Shown here in pieces: positions 15,667 to 22,037 of a stretch of DNA of 23,361 nt. The notes beneath the pieces are model-generated. The model did not search any database, had not been told where the DNA came from, and saw only the letters and a list, made by a program, of their open reading frames with translations. Source of the DNA: Clostridium sp. (GTDB lineage Bacteria; Bacillota; Clostridia; Lachnospirales; Lachnospiraceae); the NCBI GenBank assembly GCA_016302185.1, contig JAEDOC010000019.1:1-23361 (forward strand), in the 5' to 3' direction. The stretch's first letter is position 1. Each line of letters opens with the position of its first letter. The translations under genes and the position numbers were made by a program.

Positions 15667-16914
15667 TTATTCATAAATCGGATACTTCTCGCAAAGCTTT
15701 GTTACTTCCCCGCGGATGTAATCTGCCTTGTTTTCAAAATCTGTCGCTGCCAGCCAGATGCACTCGGCAATCTTCGGCATATCCTCCTCCTTTAAGCCCC
15801 GGGAGGTAATGGCCGGTGTTCCGATGCGGACACCGGAGGTCACAAACGGGCTTCTGGGATCATTGGGAACCGTGTTCTTATTCAGAGTAATATAAACCTC
15901 ATCACAGCGGTTCTGCAGCTCCTTGCCGGAGATCTCCATCCCCCGCAAATCAACCAGCATCAGATGATTATCCGTACCGCCGGTTAAAATCTTAAAGCCC
16001 TGCTTCTGAAGCTCCTCGGCCAGAACAGCTGCATTCTTCTTCACCTGTGCCTGATATTCTTTAAATTCCGGCTTTAAGGCCTCGCCAAAGCAGACTGCCT
16101 TCGCTGCGATGATATGCTCCAGCGGACCACCCTGGGTTCCCGGGAAAATCGCCTTATTGAAATTAAACTTCTCCGCCGCTTCCTTGTTAGCCAGAATCAT
16201 TCCGCCTCTCGGTCCGCGCAGCGTTTTATGAGTGGTAGTCGTGACCACATCCGCGTAGGGAATGGGGCTTGGATGAAGGCCTGCAGCCACCAGACCGGCG
16301 ATGTGAGCCATATCCACCATCAGATATGCTCCCACCTTGTCCGCCACCTCACGGAACCGCTTAAAATCAATCTCTCTTGCATAAGCACTGGCACCGGCGA
16401 CGATCAGCTTCGGCTTATGCTCCACGGCCAGCCGCTCCATCTCATCATAATCAATAAAGCCTTCATCATTCACTCCATAGGGCACAATATTGAAATAAAG
16501 GCCGGAAAAATTCACAGGACTTCCATGGGTTAAATGTCCGCCGTGATCCAGGTTCATGCCCATCACCGTATCTCCCGGTTTCAGCATCGCCACAAATACA
16601 GCCATGTTTGCCTGGGCACCGGAATGTGGCTGTACATTGGCATAATCACAGCCAAACAGCTTCTTCGCACGCTCAATGGCCAGCGTCTCCACCACATCAA
16701 CACACTCGCAGCCGCCGTAATACCGTTTACCGGAATAGCCTTCCGCATACTTGTTGGTTAATACGCTTCCCATCGCCATCATGACCGGCTCCGATACAAT
16801 GTTTTCCGAAGCAATCAGCTCCAGATTCCTTCTCTGACGCGCCGCTTCCGCCTCAATCGCTTTGCCTACCTCCGGATCCTGCTCCGTGATAAACTTCATT
16901 ACTTCATTTACCAT
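15667..16914 (-). CDS. glyA: Serine hydroxymethyltransferase
   Basis: A complete 415-residue PLP enzyme that interconverts serine and glycine, moving the one-carbon unit to tetrahydrofolate in the cytoplasm. Motifs present are LIASENIVS (33-41), YAEGYSGKRYYGGCE (56-70), HSGAQANMAV, the DMAHIAGLVAAG segment (201-212) with the PLP-binding Asp and His, and TTTTHKTLRGPRGG (225-238) with the Schiff-base Lys230. Length and sequence are normal for the family. ATG at 16914 has AGGAAGGG upstream. It is a single-gene unit with a consensus promoter about 63 bases before the start and a terminator directly after the stop. Confidence 0.97.
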   Translation of the reverse strand: MVNEVMKFITEQDPEVGKAIEAEAARQRRNLELIASENIVSEPVMMAMGSVLTNKYAEGYSGKRYYGGCECVDVVETLAIERAKKLFGCDYANVQPHSGAQANMAVFVAMLKPGDTVMGMNLDHGGHLTHGSPVNFSGLYFNIVPYGVNDEGFIDYDEMERLAVEHKPKLIVAGASAYAREIDFKRFREVADKVGAYLMVDMAHIAGLVAAGLHPSPIPYADVVTTTTHKTLRGPRGGMILANKEAAEKFNFNKAIFPGTQGGPLEHIIAAKAVCFGEALKPEFKEYQAQVKKNAAVLAEELQKQGFKILTGGTDNHLMLVDLRGMEISGKELQNRCDEVYITLNKNTVPNDPRSPFVTSGVRIGTPAITSRGLKEEDMPKIAECIWLAATDFENKADYIRGEVTKLCEKYPIYE

Positions 16915-16976
16915 GGTTTTTCCCTTCCTGACTCTTTAAATTTATTGATTTACCGTGTGAAATATCTTAGTAACAA

Positions 16977-17005
16977 ATTATAATCAGAGAAGATCCTTCT
17001 GTCAA
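16977..17005 (-). promoter_or_regulatory. Consensus sigma-A promoter of glyA
   Basis: On the minus strand TTGACA (17000-17005), exactly 17 bases, TATAAT (16977-16982): a perfect match to consensus in both boxes. The predicted transcript leader is about 55 bases, with no room for a glycine riboswitch. Confidence 0.9.
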
Positions 17006-17157
17006 GTAAAGAACTTTTATTTGTAGTATTTTGTAACTCTATGTGCATCTTTCTTGAATTGTTCTTATTTTTTTCAAAGAATCTGTGATTTTCATTTTCA
17101 TTGTTAAGTCCGCGTTAAAAAAGCATCATTTTTACCATCTTTTTTCACAAAAAAACT

Positions 17158-17210
17158 GACAAACTCAGCCCTTCTTTCTGTGTTGACAAAACTTTCCCGC
17201 GTGTTATACT
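17158..17210 (+). promoter_or_regulatory. Promoter module 1 (small protein 1)
   Basis: TTGACA (17183-17188), a 16-base spacer ending TGT, TATACT (17205-17210), so an extended -10 site. Upstream lies GACAAA-C-TCA (17158 on) and TTCTTTCTGT. The whole 53-base block recurs before the second small protein. A short palindrome, CGGAA (17221-17225) with TTCCG (17232-17236), would lie at the very 5' end of the transcript. Confidence 0.75.
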
Positions 17211-17258
17211 GAGTTCACTTCGGAAAAACACTTCCGTAAAAGAGAAAGGAAAACCATT

Positions 17259-17414
17259 ATGTCTGAGAACAACAAAAAAGAACTGGAAAAAGAGCTTCAT
17301 ACAATCTCCAACCTCTATCAGTTGGAAAACGAACCACACAAAGGAAAAACAGAAGAAACCGAGAGATCCTTAAACGATGAATTAAAAAATATCCATACTC
17401 TTTACCAGATGTAA
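17259..17414 (+). CDS. Small protein of unknown function, copy 1 (51 residues)
   Basis: Not recognised as any known family. The 51-residue frame is supported by its own promoter, an AAAGGA ribosome site 8-9 bases before the ATG, a perfect terminator after the stop, and a paralogue 250 bases downstream. The protein is highly charged with no signal peptide or membrane segment, so probably cytoplasmic. It contains an internal repeat: residues 9-22 (LEKELHTISNLYQL) match residues 38-51 (LNDELKNIHTLYQM) in 7 of 14 places, with Leu, Leu, Ile and Tyr at i, i+4, i+7, i+11, as in a short amphipathic or coiled-coil helix. The two helices are joined by a hydrophilic Lys/Glu/Thr linker. A helical hairpin or an oligomerising or partner-binding peptide is possible; there is no evidence for toxin, bacteriocin or regulator. 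Confidence 0.8.
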   Translation: MSENNKKELEKELHTISNLYQLENEPHKGKTEETERSLNDELKNIHTLYQM

Positions 17415-17428
17415 CTCAAAATCGATTT

Positions 17429-17469
17429 AGAAGGGAAGCCGCAAACGACTTCCCTTCTGTCTATTTTTA
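17429..17469 (+). terminator. Terminator of small protein 1
   Basis: A perfect 10-bp stem, AGAAGGGAAG (17429-17438) with CTTCCCTTCT (17449-17458), a 10-base loop, then a run ending in TTTTT. Confidence 0.9.
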
Positions 17470-17574
17470 CTTAATTTTTCCTCTTTTTTCTCCCGGCGCA
17501 GTCAGAATTCCATATCACTTTTCATTTTTCTTCAAGAATCAGTTTTTACTCCTGTAGTTTTATACAATAAATCA

Positions 17575-17626
17575 GACAAATTCACTTTTTCTTTCTGTTT
17601 GTCAAAATTTACTTCTATGCTATACT
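17575..17626 (+). promoter_or_regulatory. Promoter module 2 (small protein 2)
   Basis: TTGTCA (17599-17604), a 16-base spacer ending TGC, TATACT (17621-17626). It shares with module 1 the GACAAA-T-TCA start (17575 on), TTCTTTCTGT directly before the -35, TGn and the identical TATACT, in 52 bases against 53. Confidence 0.75.
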
Positions 17627-17668
17627 AAGCTAAACTTTAAAGCAATAATGCAGGAAAGGGAAACCGCT

Positions 17669-17839
17669 ATGATGACTGAGAACGATAAAAAAGAACTGAA
17701 AAAAATGCTCCATACAATCTCTCTGCTCTACAATTACGATCTGGATGCACCGAAAAAAGCAGAGAAACAGAAACCTGTAATGCAGGAGCGTACTCTGATG
17801 CAGGAACTTCGGATGGCCCGCCTGCTTTGCCAGATCTAA
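17669..17839 (+). CDS. Small protein of unknown function, copy 2 (56 residues)
   Basis: A paralogue of the 51-residue protein upstream, family unknown. Both begin with M-T/S-E-N-x-KKEL-K-x-LHTIS-LY. The 14-residue unit appears twice, at 10-23 (LKKMLHTISLLYNY) and, more diverged, at 43-56 (LMQELRMARLLCQI), joined by a Lys/Gln/Pro linker. ATG at 17669 (with ATG again at 17672) is chosen over an in-frame ATG at 17648 because the region before it, GAAAGG-x-AAACC-xx-T, matches the ribosome site and spacer of copy 1; the 17648 start would put that site inside the gene. Separate promoter and terminator show that the two copies are independent units, so they could be used under different conditions. 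Charged, no signal or membrane segment. Confidence 0.78.
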   Translation: MMTENDKKELKKMLHTISLLYNYDLDAPKKAEKQKPVMQERTLMQELRMARLLCQI

Positions 17840-17878
17840 GATTCACTGTATTTACATGCTTTCCTTTGATTGTCAAAA

Positions 17879-17925
17879 CCCCCGGGCTCTGCCAGAGCAG
17901 AAGTACCGGGGGCTTATTTTCTCTT
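17879..17925 (+). terminator. Terminator of small protein 2
   Basis: CCCCCGG (17879-17885) pairs with CCGGGGG (17906-17912), with an inner GCTCT/AGAGC hairpin, then CTTATTTTCTCTTT. It could also act weakly on the other strand. Confidence 0.75.
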
Positions 17926-17947
17926 TCCTTGTCCAAGACATCCATTC

Positions 17948-18133
17948 CTATAAACAGGCCTTGATTTTCTCGATCATTTCTTCATACTCCGAATCGCTTA
18001 ACAGCGTCTGACCCGGATTCATGGCAAAAACACCGCCCCATTCATACTGATCCTTATACTTAGGAACCAGATGCATATGAAGATGGCAGCCGGTATCACC
18101 GTAGGCACCATTCTTCCCGGATGGCTCTGCTCC
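17948..18133 (-). pseudogene. HIT-family protein, C-terminal remnant
   Basis: About 62 codons that read as the C-terminal half of a histidine-triad (HIT) hydrolase: GAYGDTGCHLHMHLVPKYKD contains the HxHxH triad of the active site, followed by EWGGVFAMNPGQTLLSD and a normal helical end EYEEMIEKIKACL. A TAA at 18134-18136 lies in frame directly upstream, and no start codon or N-terminal half (about 60-70 residues in the family) is present in any frame before the AEC gene. HIT proteins hydrolyse nucleoside phosphoramidates or related nucleotides; this copy should be dead or at most part of a read-through product. The break lies beside a 13-base tandem repeat. Confidence 0.8.
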
Positions 18134-18140
18134 TTAATTT

Positions 18141-18166
18141 ATATCTTCTTTTTATATCTTCTTTCT
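18141..18166. repeat. 13-base tandem repeat, two copies
   Basis: ATATCTTCTTTTT (18141-18153) is followed at once by ATATCTTCTTTCT (18154-18166), 12 of 13 identical. It fills the gap between the AEC stop and the truncated HIT frame and may mark the deletion junction. Confidence 0.75.
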
Positions 18167-18172
18167 TCGTTT

Positions 18173-19102
18173 TTATCCCAGCACCGTTCCCAGCAGAAAC
18201 GCCCAGCACGGCAAGGCGAAAATACTTAAAAATGTTGTAATCACAACAGCTCCGGCTGTCATCTCCTCATCATATCCGAACTGAACCGCAAAAACCGTGG
18301 AGACCGCGGCACTGGGGCCGGACATCAAAAGCAGGATAACTACCGCCGACATTCCATGCGCTCCCAGCAGAACAAACAGACCGAAGCAAGCCGCCGGAAT
18401 CAGAATCATACGAATCAGGACAATCAATGCCAGACGTTTATCCCTCAGCTGTTTCTTCACATCAATTCCGGCAATGATCATTCCCGTAATAATCATGGAA
18501 AAGGGCGTTGTCATGCTTCCCACCATACTCAATACCCTCTCGATCGGCTCTGCCACCGGGATCCGGCCAAGATAAATCGCCAGTCCGATAAAGATAGCAA
18601 TCATCGTAGGCATGGTAAGCAGCGTATGGACAATCTCCCTCGGATTCACCTTCCCGGTCAGCATGGAATACTGCACCGACCACAGAAACAAATTCAGCAC
18701 CGTCACAAAGGCACTGGCGTACAGCATTCCCTCACTGCCAAACAACGCCTGAATCAAAGGGAATCCCATATAAGCCGCATTGGAAAACACACAGGTACAG
18801 CGAAGAATCGGAAGTGCCGGATCCTTCATCCTCCAGGTGATAAGAAACGTAATCAAAAACCCAAGAAGAAAGGCCGCTGCACTCCAGCCAAGCGCTGTCA
18901 CAAGATTAGAAAATACTGTCGAATCAAATTCCATCAAGTACGAATGAACCATCATCGCCGGAACTGTCAGTGTCATCATTAAATCCGAAAAATGCTTTCT
19001 TCCTTCCATTTTAACTGCGCCTGTCTTCACACAGACAAAACCGGCCAGTATCATACTGAACAGAACCATTACCTGCTCCAGTGTAAGCAATGCCAGCTCC
19101 AC
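18173..19102 (-). CDS. AEC family transporter (auxin efflux carrier-like)
   Basis: A 309-residue membrane protein of the AEC family (bacterial members include malate and other organic acid carriers). It has about ten hydrophobic segments in two halves, with the family-like TLTVPAMMVHSY near helix 2, RCTCVFSNAAYMGFPLIQALFG in the middle of the first half (broken helix with Asn and Pro) and LLMSGPSAAVSTVFAVQFG in the second half. Substrate unknown. The start is GTG at 19102, chosen because TAGGAGGA sits 8 bases upstream; the next Met would cut into the first helix. Its promoter lies inside the terminator hairpin of the preceding PTS operon. The decayed HIT frame follows 36 bases after the stop. 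Confidence 0.85.
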   Translation of the reverse strand: MELALLTLEQVMVLFSMILAGFVCVKTGAVKMEGRKHFSDLMMTLTVPAMMVHSYLMEFDSTVFSNLVTALGWSAAAFLLGFLITFLITWRMKDPALPILRCTCVFSNAAYMGFPLIQALFGSEGMLYASAFVTVLNLFLWSVQYSMLTGKVNPREIVHTLLTMPTMIAIFIGLAIYLGRIPVAEPIERVLSMVGSMTTPFSMIITGMIIAGIDVKKQLRDKRLALIVLIRMILIPAACFGLFVLLGAHGMSAVVILLLMSGPSAAVSTVFAVQFGYDEEMTAGAVVITTFLSIFALPCWAFLLGTVLG

Positions 19103-19146
19103 AAGCTCTTCCTCCTAACTGCGAATTTACCTTATCCGGCAGGAAA

Positions 19147-19197
19147 CAAAAAAGCAACACTGCCGCTGGTCATTATAACTCAAAACGGCAGTGTTGC
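19147..19197 (-). terminator. Terminator of the fructose PTS / deoR operon
   Basis: On the minus strand a perfect 12-bp stem, GCAACACTGCCG (19186-19197) with CGGCAGTGTTGC (19154-19165), a 20-base loop and a run of six T followed by GTTT. It begins 9 bases after the deoR-type stop. Confidence 0.92.
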
Positions 19198-19200
19198 CAA
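19172..19200 (-). promoter_or_regulatory. Promoter of the AEC gene, nested in a terminator
   Basis: On the minus strand TTGGCA (19195-19200), 17 bases, TATAAT (19172-19177). The -35 box overlaps the first arm of the PTS-operon terminator and the -10 box is in its loop; transcription would begin near 19165, at the start of the second arm. Confidence 0.7.
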
Positions 19201-19205
19201 TCCCT

Positions 19206-19949
19206 CTACAGACAGATCCTGATATTATCGCAGTCTCCGTAGGATTCCGGTTTCCGATCGGTCAGAATCACCGCATCCTCAAATTCTCCGAACGTAACCG
19301 AGCTGATATTATCAAATTTACTGTAATCTCCCAAAATGTAACATTCCCTGCACTGCTTTAAGGCTGTCTGTTTCACCAGAGCCTCATTTGCATCCGGAGT
19401 CGTAAAACCAACCGTCCGGCTGATACCGTTAGCACCGAAAAAACCCCGGGTAAAATGGTATCCCAGAATCGTATGTATCGCCTGATTTCCCACCACAGCT
19501 TCGGTGGAGCTTTTCAGTTCTCCTCCCACCAGAAGAACCCGATAGCCCAGGGCTGCCAGCCTCTGGGCATGAGCCACCGCATTGGTCACATAGGTGGCAC
19601 TCCTTTCGGTGATGTATTCCAGCATACATCCGGTGGTCGTTCCGGCATCGAGGAACACAAAATCCTGTGGCTGAATCAGTGAAGCAGCATAGACGGCAAT
19701 TCTTTTTTTCTCCTCCATATGAACCTTCTGCTTCTCCTCCACCGTCGGCTCCTGCGATACAAAAACAATATCCGATGCCACTGCCCCGCCAAAGACACGG
19801 GTCAGCCGCCCGGCCTGATGAAGTGCATTGATATCGCGGCGGGCCGTAGACTCCGAGATCCCCAGAAGATCCCGAATCTCCGTCACCGTAATACTTTTCT
19901 TTTCATTCAAAAGCTTCAATATCATTTCGTATCGCTGCTCTGTCAGCAT
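19206..19949 (-). CDS. DeoR/GlpR family transcriptional regulator (FruR-like)
   Basis: A 247-residue DeoR-family regulator. The N-terminal helix-turn-helix (about 5-57) has the family pattern RYEMILKLLNEKKSITVTEI and SESTARRDINALHQAGRL-R-GGA. The C-terminal sugar-phosphate sensor domain shows FLDAGTTT (about 99-106), TNAVAHAQRL, LLVGGELKSST, FFGANGIS and GDYSKF, all standard for DeoR sensors that bind phosphorylated sugars. It lies last in an operon with fructose PTS genes, so it probably senses fructose 1-phosphate or a like intermediate and controls this operon; this is inferred. ATG at 19949 has CGGAGGA 8 bases upstream. It is 43 bases after ptsI, with the operon terminator directly behind. 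Confidence 0.88.
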   Translation of the reverse strand: MLTEQRYEMILKLLNEKKSITVTEIRDLLGISESTARRDINALHQAGRLTRVFGGAVASDIVFVSQEPTVEEKQKVHMEEKKRIAVYAASLIQPQDFVFLDAGTTTGCMLEYITERSATYVTNAVAHAQRLAALGYRVLLVGGELKSSTEAVVGNQAIHTILGYHFTRGFFGANGISRTVGFTTPDANEALVKQTALKQCRECYILGDYSKFDNISSVTFGEFEDAVILTDRKPESYGDCDNIRICL

Positions 19950-19992
19950 TCCCTGTTCCTCCGAAACTTTTTTCTCTCTTCCGTCTGTTTTT

Positions 19993-21642
19993 CTATTCCG
20001 TCCGGCTTCTGCGGTACTCGCCTACGTTCGTCTCCCGCACCAGCTTCCGAAGCGGCAGAATTCTGCCCGGGGACACCGACAATTCGTCCACACCCATGGC
20101 AAGGAATTCTCTTGTCAGCTCCGGATCCGCTCCCAGCTCACCGCAGATTCCTACCCAGATCCCTTTTTTGTGAGCATTCTCCACAACCATGGAGATCATC
20201 CGAAGGATGGCAGGATGATGAGGATCAAAAAATACATCCAGCCGGGTATTCTGGCGATCCATGGCCAGCGTATACTGGGACAAATCATTGGTTCCGATAC
20301 TGAAGAAATCCACCTTCTCTGCCAGAAGATCACTGAGCATTACCGCTGCCGGCGTTTCAATCATGATTCCCTGCTCCACATCCCCGTATTCTACACCCTG
20401 CTCGGTCAGTTCACGCTTCACTTCTTCCACGATCTCCTGAATCCGGGTCAGCTCATTCAGTCCTGTGATCATGGGATACATCACTGCAAGCTTTCCAAAC
20501 GCACTGGCACGATACAGCGCCCGAAGCTGGGTTTTAAAGATCTCCGGACGGGTCAGGCAGATTCGGATTGCCCGCAGTCCCATGGCCGGGTTCTCTTCCT
20601 GCTCCATCTCAAAATAATCGCACTGCTTGTCCGCACCGATATCCAGTGTCCGGATAATCACCCGTTTTCCCGCCATGGTCTGGGCAGCCAGCTTATAGAT
20701 CTGAAACTGCTCCTCCTCGGTGGGAAAATGGTCCCGTTCCAGATAGATAAATTCACTGCGGAACAGGCCGATACCATCGGCATCATTCTGAAGCACTGCC
20801 GCTAAGTCTCTGATATTTCCTATGTTAGCATACAGCATCACCTTCTGACCGTCAAGGGTAAGATTCTCCTTGCCCTTCAGTGTTTCCAGAAGCTCCTTCT
20901 TCTCCAAAAATTCCTGTTTTCTTTTCTGCAGCCGCTCCATCGTTTCCTCATCCGGCTCCACGTAGAGCTTCCCCTCTCCGCCGTCTACCACAGCCATCTT
21001 TCCATGAAGTGAAGCCTCCAGGGAAAGCTCGGTTCCTACCAGAGCCGGGATGCTCATCGTGCGGGCCAGAATCGCCGTATGGGAGTTTAAGGAACCTTTT
21101 ACCGTAACAAAGGAAAGCACCTTGCTCTTATCCATCTGCACAGTTTCCGACGGAGCCAGATCCTCAGCGACTACAATCACCGGCTCGTCCGTCTCGATCC
21201 CGGCTCCCTTCTCCCCGGCCAGCACACGCAGCAGCCGTTCCGAAATATCCCTGACATCTGCGGCGCGTCCTCTCATATAGTCATCCTCCATAGAGGAAAA
21301 CAGTTCTGCAAAATTATCCCCGGTTGTCGCAATCGCATATTCCGCGTTGACGCCTTCGGTTCGGATCATCGTTTCTACCGTATCCATATAATCCTCATCC
21401 TCCAGCATCAGCTGATGCATCTCAAAAATTGCCGCATTCGTCTCGCCGATCTCACGCAGTGCTGTTTCATAGAGCTCCTGAAGCTGCGCAATGGCCTCTT
21501 TGCGTGCCCACGCATAACGCCCAATCTCCGACTCCGGATCATCTACACTCCTGCGCCGCACCTGCTGCTCATTTTTCCTGTATACACTGATTTTTCCAAT
21601 GGCAATCCCGCCAAATACACTTTTCCCCTGAAATATCTGCAT
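19993..21642 (-). CDS. ptsI: PTS enzyme I (phosphoenolpyruvate-protein phosphotransferase)
   Basis: A 549-residue enzyme I, which takes phosphate from phosphoenolpyruvate and gives it to HPr. The N-terminal half holds the HPr-binding helical part and the phosphohistidine domain with LNSHTAILART, where His188 is the phosphorylated residue; the common GGRTSH reads KGSLNSH here. The C-terminal PEP-binding barrel shows DGIGLFRSEF, NPAMGLRAIRICL, MIETPAAV, FFSIGTNDLSQYTLAMDR and VGICGELGAD with Cys500 as the catalytic acid. Slightly short of the usual 570 residues but complete. ATG at 21642 has AAGGAG 9 bases before. It is 40 bases after ptsH in the same operon. Confidence 0.96.
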   Translation of the reverse strand: MQIFQGKSVFGGIAIGKISVYRKNEQQVRRRSVDDPESEIGRYAWARKEAIAQLQELYETALREIGETNAAIFEMHQLMLEDEDYMDTVETMIRTEGVNAEYAIATTGDNFAELFSSMEDDYMRGRAADVRDISERLLRVLAGEKGAGIETDEPVIVVAEDLAPSETVQMDKSKVLSFVTVKGSLNSHTAILARTMSIPALVGTELSLEASLHGKMAVVDGGEGKLYVEPDEETMERLQKRKQEFLEKKELLETLKGKENLTLDGQKVMLYANIGNIRDLAAVLQNDADGIGLFRSEFIYLERDHFPTEEEQFQIYKLAAQTMAGKRVIIRTLDIGADKQCDYFEMEQEENPAMGLRAIRICLTRPEIFKTQLRALYRASAFGKLAVMYPMITGLNELTRIQEIVEEVKRELTEQGVEYGDVEQGIMIETPAAVMLSDLLAEKVDFFSIGTNDLSQYTLAMDRQNTRLDVFFDPHHPAILRMISMVVENAHKKGIWVGICGELGADPELTREFLAMGVDELSVSPGRILPLRKLVRETNVGEYRRSRTE

Positions 21643-21682
21643 GTGTTCTTCTCCTTCTGACCGGACAGCTTTTGTCAGCCGA

Positions 21683-21940
21683 CTACAGTCTCTCCTTCAT
21701 AAATGCTTCCACTGCCTGACAGGCCGCCGCCTCATCCTCTCCGTCAAAGGTCATGGTCACTTCGTTTCCTGCCTTTACCGCAAGACTCATCACCGCAAAT
21801 ATCTTCCGACAGTCTGCCGTTTTTCCGTCCTTCTCCATCTGAATGGAACATGTATATTTTTTTGCTTCCTTTACCAGCTCTCCCGCCGGGCGAGCGTGAA
21901 TTCCCTGGGGATCTGTAATTACATACTTAAATTCCTTCAT
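21683..21940 (-). CDS. ptsH: HPr family phosphocarrier protein
   Basis: An 85-residue HPr. GIHARPAG carries the phosphorylated His15, with Arg17. The second regulatory region, normally KSIMGVMSL with Ser46, reads RKIFAVMSL here, with Lys at position 46 in a gapless alignment to Bacillus HPr. This copy should therefore pass phosphate between enzyme I and the fructose IIA/IIB domains, but cannot be phosphorylated at Ser46 by HPr kinase and so should not act as the usual CcpA co-repressor. ATG at 21940 has GGAG 8 bases upstream. It lies 97 bases after fruA, a gap with no promoter or terminator that I can see, and 40 bases before ptsI. Confidence 0.93.
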   Translation of the reverse strand: MKEFKYVITDPQGIHARPAGELVKEAKKYTCSIQMEKDGKTADCRKIFAVMSLAVKAGNEVTMTFDGEDEAAACQAVEAFMKERL

Positions 21941-22037
21941 TCCTCATTCTCCGTTCTATCCATAGATTTCATTCTTTTCTGTCACTGTTTTCGATTCATA
22001 TTTTTCTTTTCAAGAGCTTTTTCTTTGTTCTGTCCTA

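Larger units (their letters stand above)
16915..17258. other. AT-rich divergent intergenic region, glyA / small protein 1
   Basis: 344 bases without a gene. It holds the glyA leader and promoter (to 17005) and the promoter and leader of the first small protein (from about 17155). The middle (17006-17150) is T-rich and shows no reading frame, tRNA or clear hairpin. Confidence 0.6.

Noticed and set aside
16915..16970. Glycine or SAM riboswitch before glyA
   Set aside because: The leader is about 55 bases, AT-rich, and has no conserved aptamer elements.
17648..17668. Upstream ATG for the second small protein
   Set aside because: Using it would place the ribosome site shared with copy 1 inside the coding region; alignment with copy 1 begins at 17669/17672.
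18356..18982. A 208-codon plus-strand frame, rich in His, Gln and Asn
   Set aside because: It is antisense to the AEC transporter's membrane segments; no start signal or motif.
19828..20805. A 325-codon plus-strand open frame
   Set aside because: It is the reverse of ptsI and the end of the deoR-type gene, both of which have full family motifs; its composition looks like a shadow.
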